Part shown: positions 48,679 through 60,007 of the stretch, piece after piece
Layout: each line of letters starts with the position of its first letter
Position numbering within the stretch: the stretch's first letter is position 1
From: Terebella lapidaria
Taxonomy: Eukaryota > Annelida > Polychaeta > Terebellida > Terebellidae
Length of the DNA stretch: 64,000 bases
Direction of reading: 5' to 3'
Assembly: GCA_949152475.1 (NCBI GenBank)
Contig: OX424566.1
Coordinates: 13,663,177 to 13,727,176 of the forward strand
Translations under genes and position numbers: made by a program
The notes under the pieces: generated by a model
Told to the model about the DNA's origin: nothing
What the model saw: only the letters and a program-made list of their open reading frames with translations
Database searches by the model: none

Positions 48679-49742
48679 AATCTTGACTTGTTCATAATTT
48701 TAAAGGTATTTACGGGTAAGTAACGTTTTTTCCGCGTAAATGAAGTTTTTTACTCGGAAAGAACGTTATTTATGCGTCAATAACGTTATTTACGCGGAAA
48801 TAACGTTCTTAACCCATCAACCAAGGGAAAGATAAATGCACGTGCAGGCAGTAATTGGTTAGTATATACCGCAGAAGTGAACAATGTTTTTTACCGCGTA
48901 AATAACGTTATTTCCGCGGAAAAAACTTTGTTTTCACGAGAAAAAACGTTACTTATGCTTAAATAACTTTATTTACGCATAAATAACATTTTATTTCATT
49001 ATCACCCCATCAACCAAGGGAAAGATAAATGCACGTGCAGGCAGTGTTTGGTTAGTATATCACATACGGCAGAAGTAAAAAATGTTTTTTACCGCGTGAA
49101 TAACGTTATTTCCGCGCAAAAAATTTATTTTCGCTGACAAAACGTTATTTACACGTGAATAAATTTATTTACGCATAAATAATTTTATTCACGCGTAAAT
49201 AACATTATTTTTTTTATCATTACCCTATCAACCAAGGAAAAGATAAAAGCACGTGTAGGCAGTGTTTGGTTAGTATCTCACACACGGCAAAAGTAAATAA
49301 TGTTTTCTTTTCCGCGTAAATTACGTTATTCGTAAATAACGTTATTTCCGCGTAAAAAAACTTTATTTACGCGTAAATAGCTTTGTTTGAGCGTAAATAG
49401 CTTTGTTTATGCGTAAATAACATTATTAATGCGTAAATAACATTATTTACGTAGAAATAACATTATTTACGCGGAAATTATGTTGATTATGTATCAGACA
49501 GGATTACTTCGAGAAATAAATAATTTTTTTTATCATGTCACTTTTATCTTTCCCTTGGTCGTTGGGATAAATAACGTTATATCCGCTTTAAGAAAAATTA
49601 CGCATAAGAAACGTTATTTACGCATAAGTAACATTATTTATTCATTTACGCGAAAATAACGTTATTCACGCGGAAATGACGTTATCTCTGCACAAATTAT
49701 TTGAATTATGAACAAGTCAAGATTACTCCGAAAGAAGTTTTT
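48679..49742. mobile_element. Second palindromic-unit element, host of the nested insertion
   Basis: The left end (AATCTTGACTTGTTCATAAT, 48679) is repeated inverted at the right end (ATTATGAACAAGTCAAGATT, about 49705-49724). Between them are tens of TTTACGCGTAAATAACGTTA-type units. Interspersed spacers carry GATAAATGCACGTGCAGGCA (about 48834, 49020, 49236; a related one is at 48252 in the nested element). A degenerate first-element end lies near 49487-49560. Element 47995-48669 landed at the left end of this one. Confidence 0.7.
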
Positions 49743-50316
49743 TTTGACATTAGAGCGTTGGGGGCGAAGCCCCCAACTCTCTACATGTCTACCGGTATGT
49801 GCTGACTTTTTCATGGAGGTTTCATGCCAACCTATCGACGCCCGTTTTGGCATGTAAACCTTTGTACACCTACTTCAAATGAGGATTTTCTTCGTCCTTG
49901 ACATAAAATCTCTCGATTTGATGGCAAGCTTTGAATATTCCACAGATATATAATGCATAAATCGATGTGTTAGGTTTGAGAAAATTACGCAAAATGGTCT
50001 GCTCGTCTGAAAAACGTCAAAATGGCGGAGCCGATGGAAATTCACGTTCCCAGAATGCAAAGCATATTTTACCACAATGACGCGTACTTTGGAACGCACA
50101 ATTTTCTGTGCAGCATTTTGTGCATGCATGTACATGTAACCTTGCGTGTGGCCTTCTTTGGCGTTATGAAGTAAACACAATGATTCGTCTGCGATACCAC
50201 GACTACATTTACCGTAATTTGACATATTTTATCTCATGAGAATGTGTTCCATGCTGGGTTGCGAAACCTTTTTATTTTAAACTGCTCTTTTAACTTGCTC
50301 AGTATGCATGTGTTAT

Positions 50317-52970
50317 TAGGGTTGTTCAGAAAATAATGTTCCTCACAAAACCATGCCTATTGAAGTTTTTCCCATTATACTATTCCTAATATACCTAGAA
50401 ACATTTTTTGCAGAATTTTAACAACTCATCCTGAGGTCCCTCAAAGCCTCTGAACATACCTACCGTTTTCACGTTTTTCGTGCATTTTGTCGAAATTGAG
50501 GGAATTTCATTGTCAGTCTCCTAAGTTTCATAAGACCATTAATGTGCATTACTTGACATCTTGATGCTTTTTTCTGATTGAATTGTGCATCTTACACCTA
50601 AAAACATTTTTTGCAGAATTTTAACAACTCATCCTGAGGTCCTTCAAAACCTCTGAACATAACTACCGTTTTCACGTTTTTCGTGCATTTTGTCGAAATT
50701 GATGGAATTTCATTGTTAGTCGCATAAGTTTAATAATACAATTTATGTGCATTACTTACCATCTTGATGTTATTCTTCCATTAAACTAGGCATCTTATAC
50801 ATAGAAACATTTTTTGTAGAATTTTAACAACTCATCCTGAGGTCCCTCTAAACCTCTGAACATAACAACCGTTTTCACGTTTCCGGTGCATTTCGTCGAT
50901 ACTGGGGGAATTTCATTTGTTCGTCTTTTTGACGTCTTGGTGTATTTTGCCCATTATATTCTTCATAGTATAGATATAACCATTTTTTTACAAAGTTTAA
51001 CAGCTTATCCCGAGTTCCCTCAAAAACGTTTTCGCTTTTTCTGTGCATTTTGTAGATATTGGGGGAATTTCATTGTTAATATCAAATGCCTGATAAAGAC
51101 AATTAATGTACAACAAAATATGTTCTGTCACAGATGAGACACTTCTGTGACTCCACATTATTAAGTGACTAAGCAGCTCCATAACATGACAAATTGACAC
51201 TCATACTTCAAATTACCACAATCCAAATGAGTCAATGACACAAGAATAAATCGCAGTTGAGAGCATCAAGTTCTCCTGAAGAACTGGTTGCTTCACTACA
51301 AGTTGTTGAGCAATGACAAAGTCATGATCCGCTGACCACTGCTCAATGGATTTGGTGAGCCAGTCTGTTTTCACTCCCAGAACCTGGCGCAGTGAAGAGA
51401 AGTCCTTAAAATTTGTGTCATGGGCAAATTTTCGGAAGACTGGCTTACCGAGGCCAAAGTGTTTTTTCTTCTGGTACTGACATCGCCAACAATCAATTAG
51501 GCATGTCTTGCTTCATGCTGTCAGTCATCTTTTGGTTCTTGCTGAACAATGCAAAGACAACGACCTCCTCCGTGAGGGTGTGAGGTACCATTTGTGGTTA
51601 CGAAGTTTGATATACGAATTTGTTGTACAAAGTTCATTGAAACCATTTGTTTCACGCAAGATAAATAATGTGTTCCCTACACGCTTGCGGTAGTAAGGGA
51701 TGACACTGTGCTCAAGCTCAACAGACCCGTTGAGCACTGGTCAGTGGATCCTCTTCAGTCATTACTAAACAGTTTTTTTTTGTTCGTTGAAAGTCGTCCA
51801 TGGCACACCTGAGCGAGGCGTCGGACTTTGCTACGATATAATTCACCACAGAACCCCAGCAAATATCTTGGCTATTGCTGTGTTGAACAGCATAGAAAAC
51901 AGTACCCCAGTTTCAGCAAGAAAAGCCTGGTGAAAGGCCAGCTGTGATGTGTGGTGAAGTACCAGTTGGCCAGGAAAACTTGATGCTCTCAACTGCAATA
52001 TAGTGTTGTGTCATGGACTCATTTGGACTGTGTTGAGTTGGGGTATGAGTGTCAATTATTTCATATCATGAAGCTGTTGAGTCACTGTTAATAAATGTGG
52101 TGTCGCAAAAATGCCTCGTCTGTGATCTGTTCTATATCATTTGTCTTTATGAGGCATTTGATAATAACAATGAAATGTCCTCAATATCGACAAAATGCAC
52201 AAACACGCGAAAACAGAAGTTATGTTCAGAGGATTTGAGGGAACTCAGGAAAAGTTGTTGAATTATGTAAAAACTGATTATATGTGTATCATGAATAGTA
52301 GAATGGGCAAAATACCCCAAGACGTCAATTAGTGCAAATTCATTATATTATCAAACTTTTGAGTTCAACAATATGATTCCCCCAATATCGAAGAAATGCA
52401 CCGAAAACGTGAAAACTGTTGTTATGTTCACAGGCTTCCAGGGACCTCAAGATGAGCTGTTAAAATTCTGCAAAAAAAATTCTAGGTATAAGATGTCTAG
52501 TTTAATGTGAAAAAAAAAACATCAAGATGTCAAGTAATGCACATTAATGGTCTTACCAAACTCAGGAGACTAACAATGAAATTCCCTCATTTTCGACAAA
52601 ACGCACGAAAAACGTGAAAACGGTAGTTATGTTCAGAGGCCTTGAGGGACCTCAGAATGAGTTATTAAAATTCTGCAAAAAATGTTTCTAGGTGTAAGAT
52701 ACATAGTTTAATGGCAAAAAACATCAAGATGTCAAGTAATGCACATTAATGGTCTTACCAAACTTCGGAGAATAACAATGTATTCCCTCATTTTCGACAA
52801 TAGGCACGAAAAACGTGAAAACGGTAGGTATGTTCAGAGGCTTTGAGGGACCTCAGGATGAGTTGTTAAAATTCTGCAAAAAATGTTTCTAGGTATATTA
52901 GGAATAGTATAATGGGAAAAACTTCAATAGGCATGGTTTTGTGAGAAACGTTATTTTCTGAACAACCCTA
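50317..52970. mobile_element. Long-arm foldback transposon, 2,654 bp, 9-bp target duplication
   Basis: It begins TAGGGTTGTTCAGAAAATAA and ends with the inverse (CTGAACAACCCTA). ATGTGTTAT flanks both sides (50308-50316 and 52971-52979), and the empty site exists at about 13507-13515. Each arm is close to 0.7 kb and contains about three roughly 203-bp direct subrepeats (ATTTTTTGCAGAATTTTAAC near 50403, 50607 and 50809; inverted near 52447, 52655 and 52860). The middle holds broken coding-like frames. Arms built of subrepeats and a 9-bp duplication match the architecture of Drosophila FB elements (Mutator superfamily). Confidence 0.85.
51213..51737 (-). pseudogene. Broken coding remnants inside the foldback transposon
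   Basis: Two open segments lie in the core. One, 51525-51737, contains VIPYYRKRVGNTLFILRETN. The other, about 51213-51515, contains CLIDCWRCQYQKKKHFGLGK and ends SCVIDSFGLW then stop. They are separated by a frame break and a stop. I do not recognise the family; given the setting they may be transposase fragments or captured host exons. Confidence 0.4.
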
Positions 52971-53443
52971 ATGTGTTATCTATATCATGATATCAGATGC
53001 AGATACTCCTCATAGTATCCAATATTTAAGGATATTCTATTGAGGTTCAATATCATTTTATCAGGCGTATCTGTTTCATTGAGTTCAAAATAAATGTTTA
53101 CTTATTAAGAATATGATTGAAGTACGCCTATGTGTTTCATCATAATATAGGGAATGAATTGGAATCATGTGGGGGCATGATATGATTCTCTTTTTTTGCA
53201 GGGGGGGGGGAGGGTAACATTCTGTAAGATACATTCAGCTGTCGTGGTGCTGATGATGTGCTCGAGCTCTAATGTCGTCTCCCGCAGTTAGCTGCATTTT
53301 CTTGTTCGCAGTGTTCCTTATCAGACACTGTAGATGTGGAAGTCCATATTTTGTCCGAGAGCTTTAATCGACAATTTGTACATATAATACATTTCCATGT
53401 ATCATTTATTGAGTCGATCGTTGCCTCTTATATGCCTACGGTT

Positions 53444-54643
53444 GTTTTTTTATTTATGATTTAACTTTTTTTCTGAAGAATAATTTACTCCCTGTGAAAA
53501 ACCAGAGAAACTGGGAAATAAATATTTAAAACTCGGAATTAAATATTAAAACCGGGAATTAAGTATTTAAACCTGGAATTAAATATTCAAACCGGGAAAT
53601 GAATATTTAAACCTGGAAATAAATGTCCAAACCCGGAATTAAATATTCAAACCTGGAATTAAATATTAAAACCTGGAATTAAATATTAAAACCTGGAATT
53701 AAGTATTAAAACCGGGAAATAAATATTCAAACCGGGAAATAAATATTCAAACCTGGAATTAAGTATTAAAACCAGGAATTAAATGTTAAACCGGGAAATA
53801 AATATTCAAACCCAGAAATAAATGTTCAAACCCAGAATTAAATATTCAAACCCGGAATTAAATATTCAAACCCGGAATTAAGTATTAAAACCCGGAATTA
53901 AGTATTAAAACCTGGAATTAAATATTCAAACCTGGAATTAGGTATTAAAACCCGGAATTAATTACTCAAACCGGGAAATAAATATTCAAACCTGGAATTA
54001 AATGTTCAAACCCGGAATTAAGTATTTAAACCGGGAATTAAATATTAAAACCCGGAATTAAGTATTTGAACTGGGAAATAATTATTAAAGCCCAGAAACA
54101 TTTATTTCCAGGTTCTAATATTTAATTCCCGGTTTTAATATTTATTTCCCGGTTTGAATATTTAATTCCGGGTTTTAATATTTATTTCCCGGTTTGAACA
54201 TTTATTTCCAGGTTTGAATATTTATTTCCCGGTTTGAATATTTAATTCCCGGTTTTAACACTTAATTCCGGGTTTGAATATTTAATTCCCGGTTTAAATG
54301 CTTAATTCCGGGTTTGAACATTTAATTCCCGGTTTTAATACTTATTTCCGGGTTTGAACATTAATTTCCCGGTTTGAATATTTATTTCCCGGTTTTAGCA
54401 TTTATTTCCCGGTTTTAATACTTAATTCCGGGTTTCAATATTTAATTCCGGGTTTGGACATTTATTTCCAGGTTTAAATCATTATTTCCCGGTTTGAACA
54501 TTTAATTCCAGGTTTAAATACTTAATTCCCGGTTTTAATATCTAATTCCGGGTTTTAAATATTTATTTCCCAGTTTCTCTGGTTTTTCCCAGTGAGTAAA
54601 TCATCAGGGAGAATAAAAAGTTAAATCATATGTAAAAAAAAGT
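53444..54643. mobile_element. Foldback element made of inverted arrays of a 20-bp unit
   Basis: The left arm (about 53515-54090) holds roughly thirty units like AAACCCGGAATTAAATATTA. The right arm (about 54095-54575) holds the same unit inverted (TTTAATTCCGGGTTTTAATA). Outside the arrays, GATTTAACTTTTT and CCAGAGAAACTGGGAAATAA on the left are mirrored on the right (CCCAGTTTCTCTGG; AAAAAGTTAAATC). The whole is one 1.2-kb inverted repeat without an ORF. No target duplication was found. Confidence 0.85.
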
Positions 54644-54649
54644 GAATGT

Positions 54650-55787
54650 CCCTAACAAGCTTCCCTATAAACTAATGTTCTCCTAATGACGTCGCGCAAT
54701 CGGCTCCGCCAATCAGATCGATGTACGGGTTAGTTCAATATTCCCACTGCTGTAACGGGACCTCATACATGCGGCCACTTTATTCAAATTAAAGATATTC
54801 ATCTATCATTCACATTTGTACATCGCATATGAAATTGTTAGTGGCTTGGAACACCCTCCCCAAATGATCGTTACCTTGCCAATAAAGTGTTATTTGTCGA
54901 AAACTATGTATTGTTTAGGTAAGATCAATGGGGCGTGGGCAAAGCTCATTCGATAGGTGGCAGCATTGTAATAGTGGTAAATTTGGCGCCAAATCACTAG
55001 GGAATGTCGTCTGTTGTGAACCATGCACGTGGCATTTTGCGCGAAAATTCCGTATGTTTGGAGTAATACCATGGTATCCTGATAATAAATAACGTTATGA
55101 CGTCATTTTACCACTAAAACAGTGCTGCCAGCTGGCCAATAGGCGTTTTTCTGCTCATGCCCCATTGATTAGATAGATCTATCAATAAATCAAAATGAAA
55201 ATATTGTAAGATCAAAAATTTGAATATTCATAACCCACGGGACAACAAAAATTAATATCCCCTTTTCATCATACATCGTTTTCTAAATATATATCCAAAC
55301 GTTTCAATATTCATAAAAAAAATATCTGTTCAGTTTATCGGTTTATTAGCTTTATTTAAGCATAAACTACAGAGTCAGAGTGACTATAAAGATGGTCCCA
55401 TAGTTTTTTTTATTGACCCCTGATTCGAGTCAAGACGATTTTTATGGCTCAATAAGAGACTTTGTTCTATCATTCAGCTACATCTGCTCAGCTAGAAGGA
55501 GTTAATCTGATACAGGAGAGTAATGTCAGTAATTGTGTTGTCCGATATCACTGAATTTAGAAACCCTTATCACTCCGCCACTTTATCAGTGTCTGTGTCT
55601 ACGTTTGGTGCGTTATTTATACCGCGATTCGGATTTTTATCATCCTGGAGACTAAATTACACGTTTTTGTGTGTGAGGAGGTTTTCACTGACCCAGAAGC
55701 GCAAAGCCAGGAGTAGTAATTCAAATTGCATCTGATTCTGATTCAACAAATAATTTTCGACAAAATTACGTCAAATACACGGAAACC
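54650..55787. other. Upstream region of the SDR gene
   Basis: No gene seen. It contains a GACGTCGCGCAATCGGC/CCAATCAG patch at about 54687-54717 that might be regulatory, but nothing decisive. The frame at 55523-55735 has no recognisable content. Confidence 0.35.
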
Positions 55788-58597
55788 ATGAAGATTGAAG
55801 GCAGCACGGCGATGATCGTTGGCGGAGCATCCGGTATGGGGAAAAGCTTCTGTGACAAAATGCTACAGGAGGGTGCAAACGTAAGTTCTCGGGATTTTTT
55901 CTCGACACTTCTCGATTCTTGTGTCTTTTTTACAATTTGAGCTTTTGGTGTTGTTAAAATTGACATTCTAAGTAGCGTATTTAGCCATGAAGATTTGAAT
56001 TTTTGAGTGTTGCCACTGACTTTTTTTCGAAAGAAAAATATTGGTTTTTATTCCCATGATGCGCTTATAGACCTATTCGTTTGAAATTCTCCCAGTGTAG
56101 TTGTATGACAGGTGCTTGTGTGTGACATCCAGGAAGCCCTGGGCCAGCAGACGACACGGGAGTTACAGGCTAAGTACGGCAAGGAGAGGGTCGCATTTAG
56201 GAGATGTGACGGAGGGAACGAGGCGGATCTCAGAGGTATGCTCACGTGGTCCTATAGGCTATCACTGTCAGTTAAAGGGGCTGGACGTTCAAACGGGTAT
56301 AATGACTTCTTCATCACAATAATTTGGTAACAAAGCAAAAATGCTCAATTTGTTGCTTAACAATTATTTTTTTACATGAATTGAATAAGCGTTGTTGTGA
56401 AGAGAAAGCCTGAAATACATAAGGTCTATATAGCCAATAAGGTCTATATAATGTATAAATAATGATTATGTTTTATTACTTGAGCCTGTATCGAGGAGGC
56501 ATTGCGGCGCTGGAAGAGAATTGATGTCATCGTCAACCACGTGGGAATTGTGCACGAGACAAACTGGAAACCAATGATAGATCTCAACATTGTACGCGGT
56601 ATCAGTTCGTCATATGGTTTTTTGATTTGTGGAATTTTTGAAATTGAAAGTTTCTCCCTTCTCAGTTTCCATTGTCTAAACGTTCACGAGCTTAATCATG
56701 TGGTATTTTGTGATATCTCTATCTTGCAATACCACAACTGTATACTTTACTATCACTTATACTTTACTATCATACCAATTTCAGGGCAGTGCTGTGATTT
56801 GCTGCAAGCTGGCGGAGGAATACATGGGAAAGAACAACGGACACAAAGGCGGCGTATTGATACATACAGCGTCCCGCGCAGGTGAGTGACTAGGTCATGA
56901 GGGTCAAAGACTTTTATCATAGTTTATTGCAGATTCCCACTTGTTTGCTATTCAGAATAATTTGTCATGTCTCACTGCAGGAATCATTCCATCCCATTTA
57001 CTGCCCATATATTCCGGAACTAAAGCCGCTATGGTTCAATACACCCGGGCTATGATGGTTAGTATGCGCTCCACACAACTCATGTCCTATCTCCTATTAA
57101 TATCTTCTTTCTCATATTTAATGTGCTAGTACTGTTTTCAATTTTTTTCTGTTCTTCCTTGAATATAGTATATACTACTGTACTAATTTCTTCTTAAGGT
57201 GTGATTGCACGTAACTTACCGGTGACTGCACTGAGGCACTTTTCCATTGACTTATAATGTGAAAGTAAAGGTAACAAAATTGCCAAAATAATACAATCCC
57301 CTGACCTAAAACTTGGCTAGCACACACACATATACTCATGGATGATGAACCGAGACATGGTTTCATAAATGATATCACGAAAGCTGTGCAATTTGATGAT
57401 TAGATAAATCATTTTATACGTTTCACAAAAACGAAGATCCGAGTGTTCTGCTTGACAAGCACTGGCTGTTGCATATATTTATTCCTTGTTGTCGTCAAAA
57501 TAATGAGAATATCTAGGTCTATACTTTCTGTGAGATGAATACAATGAGCTGAACTTTCATAATCCCAAACACCTCGTTGCACCCGAGTGCCTATCACCTG
57601 TGAGTTTTACTGGCCTCACTAGCTATTTGCTGCACAGCATAATCCTTTCGCTCGCCCTGTTGTGAGTGTATTTTGTAGACTGAGAATTAGGTCGGGAAAT
57701 GACATATGGAAACGATGAATTTAACAAATTTAATATTGCTTAGTAAGAAACAGAGTCTCGGTTAGTAGTCCTTGATGGCTAACAATCAGAAAGGCAAAGT
57801 TTCACGTTGATTGGAAGTGCGTAAATTCATGAATTTGTTACCTTTATATTTACATTATAAGTGAATGGACAGCTGGTCACTGCCAGGTTCATGACGATCA
57901 CATGCAATCAATCCTTGAATATTTTTTGCCTGTTATTCTTTTCTTTCTTTTCTGTTAATTCCCGTTTGATTCTAAAGGCACCAGTCCTTGTACCAAAAAT
58001 TGTATAAGTTATGAACTGCGTCTGAGTTTACTTCTATTTATCATCACAAATCTCCCAAATATTTTCAGCATCCGTCACATTATAAGCGTCATGGCTTGCA
58101 TATGATGTGTATATGCCCGGGTATAACCCGCACCCCGATTCTGAACTCACTGACTAAAGAACAGATCGGACACTTGTATGAGGAGACCATGGCTGCCTTC
58201 GAGTACAAGACTAAAACCGACACCATGGTCGAGTATGTATGGGCTAAATTACTACATTTTGAGTCTGAGTAATTTGCCATTTGAGACCCCAGTCCGTTGA
58301 GACCTTTATTCCAGTTTGATCATTATGAAAGGTTTTGATTCGAGACAATACTATAATGTTTGTTACAGAACTTTATGTTCAAATTTATTTTTTCCATTCA
58401 TAAATCGAACATTTCTAATGACTTTCGTTTATATAAAAAATCGTTTGTGTTTGTTCTTCCCTCGCAGCCCTGACTGGGTGGGAGACTTGCTGGTGACACT
58501 GGTGAGCCGGGACGAGGAGCTGAAAGGGGTAGCTGCCGAAATCAACTCTAGAGAACCAGTGTTCCACTACAAAGGGGAATGGAAAGGCGTACAGTAA
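55788..58597 (+). CDS. Short-chain dehydrogenase/reductase, 15-hydroxyprostaglandin dehydrogenase-like (7 exons, 263 aa)
   Basis: Exons: 55788-55880, 56112-56235, 56485-56591, 56785-56881, 56981-57057, 58069-58232, 58468-58597. Phases 0,1,0,1,0,2 match. The N terminus has the Rossmann glycine motif (IVGGASGMGKS), followed by VLVCDIQEA with the acidic residue expected for NAD binding. VNHVG stands for the usual NNAG, HTASRAG supplies the catalytic Ser, YSGTK is the Tyr-x-x-x-Lys pair, and CPGITRTPIL follows. Length and the C-terminal WVGDLLVTLV segment suit cytosolic classical SDRs near HPGD. Exon 3 starts at 56485 (acceptor TTACTTGAG) because nearer AGs break the frame. The substrate is not predictable. 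Confidence 0.88.
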
Positions 58598-60007
58598 CAC
58601 TAACATTCATTGTCAGTTGGTTATTCCGCTCGGGTAATACCCGATAAAGAATTTGTTGAATTGCTCAAATTTTGCATTTTGTCTGCTTTTCATCAGATAG
58701 TGCGGTACGAATGCACTATTTGAAATTGCCGCTATATAATCTACAACAAACTCTGATATAACAATTATATTATCCCAGAAAGACACTGACGTCATTAGGG
58801 GCAAATAGGGTGCCAAACATGACAAAAAGAAAACAAGACAAATTATTTGGTGGGGAAATACACATACAATGCCATATAATAATAGTAATCGGGCTTTGTA
58901 TGTCAATAACTGTTAAATAATATAGTAATTCCAAGTGTATGACCGAACCCCCCATCCCCAAAGTTTCGTATAATGATGTTGTTTACATTGATGGTCGTAA
59001 TGCGTTTCACCCCAAGTCGTCAAAATAATTTAGCGTTGTTTATGTTTGATTGAAAACGGTGTTCGTCTTTTTAACATTTAACCGAATCAGTTTGTGTGTT
59101 AATAATTGCGATCTGAGGAAACCAAAATGCCATCCTATAATATGAACCATCATAATTATCCTGTTTTCAGTTCCAATAGATATGTTCCACGTAGCTTGTC
59201 AAAGCTTGATACAGACTAAACTTACCGGTATATTAATTTAAGCAATTCGAAACTTCCACTGCACAAAACTCGTTGCAACATTTAGACCTGTCGGTCAGCA
59301 ATGAATGTAAGAAACAAAAACTCAAGAATGAAAATTTTGTACAAAAAATTTATTGCTAAATTATCACAATATGAAACCGTGATGATCTAATGTTCTATAA
59401 AAAAAAATACTTCTGTGCTATTGCGGGAAATATAATATTGCAACATGTACATGTATAAAGGGAGTATATATTCACAGAAATCGGCCATTTGATTGATCAA
59501 CAAATACATAGAAAATTATCGAAGGGAATCATCTTCATAGTTCAATAAATATCAAACATATCTCACAGATATTAAATGTACACATTGCATAGTATCATAC
59601 TACATATTTAGACATATCACAACTTGAAGGTCATCCATTATAAAATTGGGTGATATTCTGCACAAAATATTTCATACAGAAATATTACTAGTATTCATAT
59701 ATTTAATAGTGATTTGACTACGTTTTACTACGACCTACAGTACTCAAATACAACACTGGAATGTAACGAAGCATTCAAGGCATACATTTTCTTTTTCTGA
59801 ATATGTACAAATTGCAAATATGACCGAGTTTTGTGCCAAGGCATATCTAGCACCAAGTGTGACGTCATGCAGTATGATGATGACGTCATCCAACTCAAAC
59901 CAATCACCACTCCACTATTTATATGAATTCATCTGAATAATCCCAACGAAAACTTCGATGCACAAAAGTACGTGCTCTTTCATTCAAACTGTCATGAAAT
60001 CGTGTAT
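58598..60007. other. Convergent intergenic region with the 3' UTRs of the SDR and ABCB genes
   Basis: AT-rich with only short frames. The two genes converge here; the exact 3' ends are not located. Confidence 0.4.

Larger units (their letters stand above)
49756..53306 (+). mobile_element. 0.9-kb dispersed element interrupted by a 2.65-kb insertion
   Basis: From GTTGGGGGCGAAGCCCCCAA to TTAGCTGCATTTTCTTG it matches 12965-13853, except that 50317-52970 is inserted after ATGTGTTAT. It abuts the palindromic element on its left. No intact ORF was seen in the parts outside the insertion. Confidence 0.75.

Noticed and set aside
53515..54575. CRISPR-like array of short direct repeats
   Set aside because: There are no unique spacers, the two halves are inverted, and the genome is eukaryotic.
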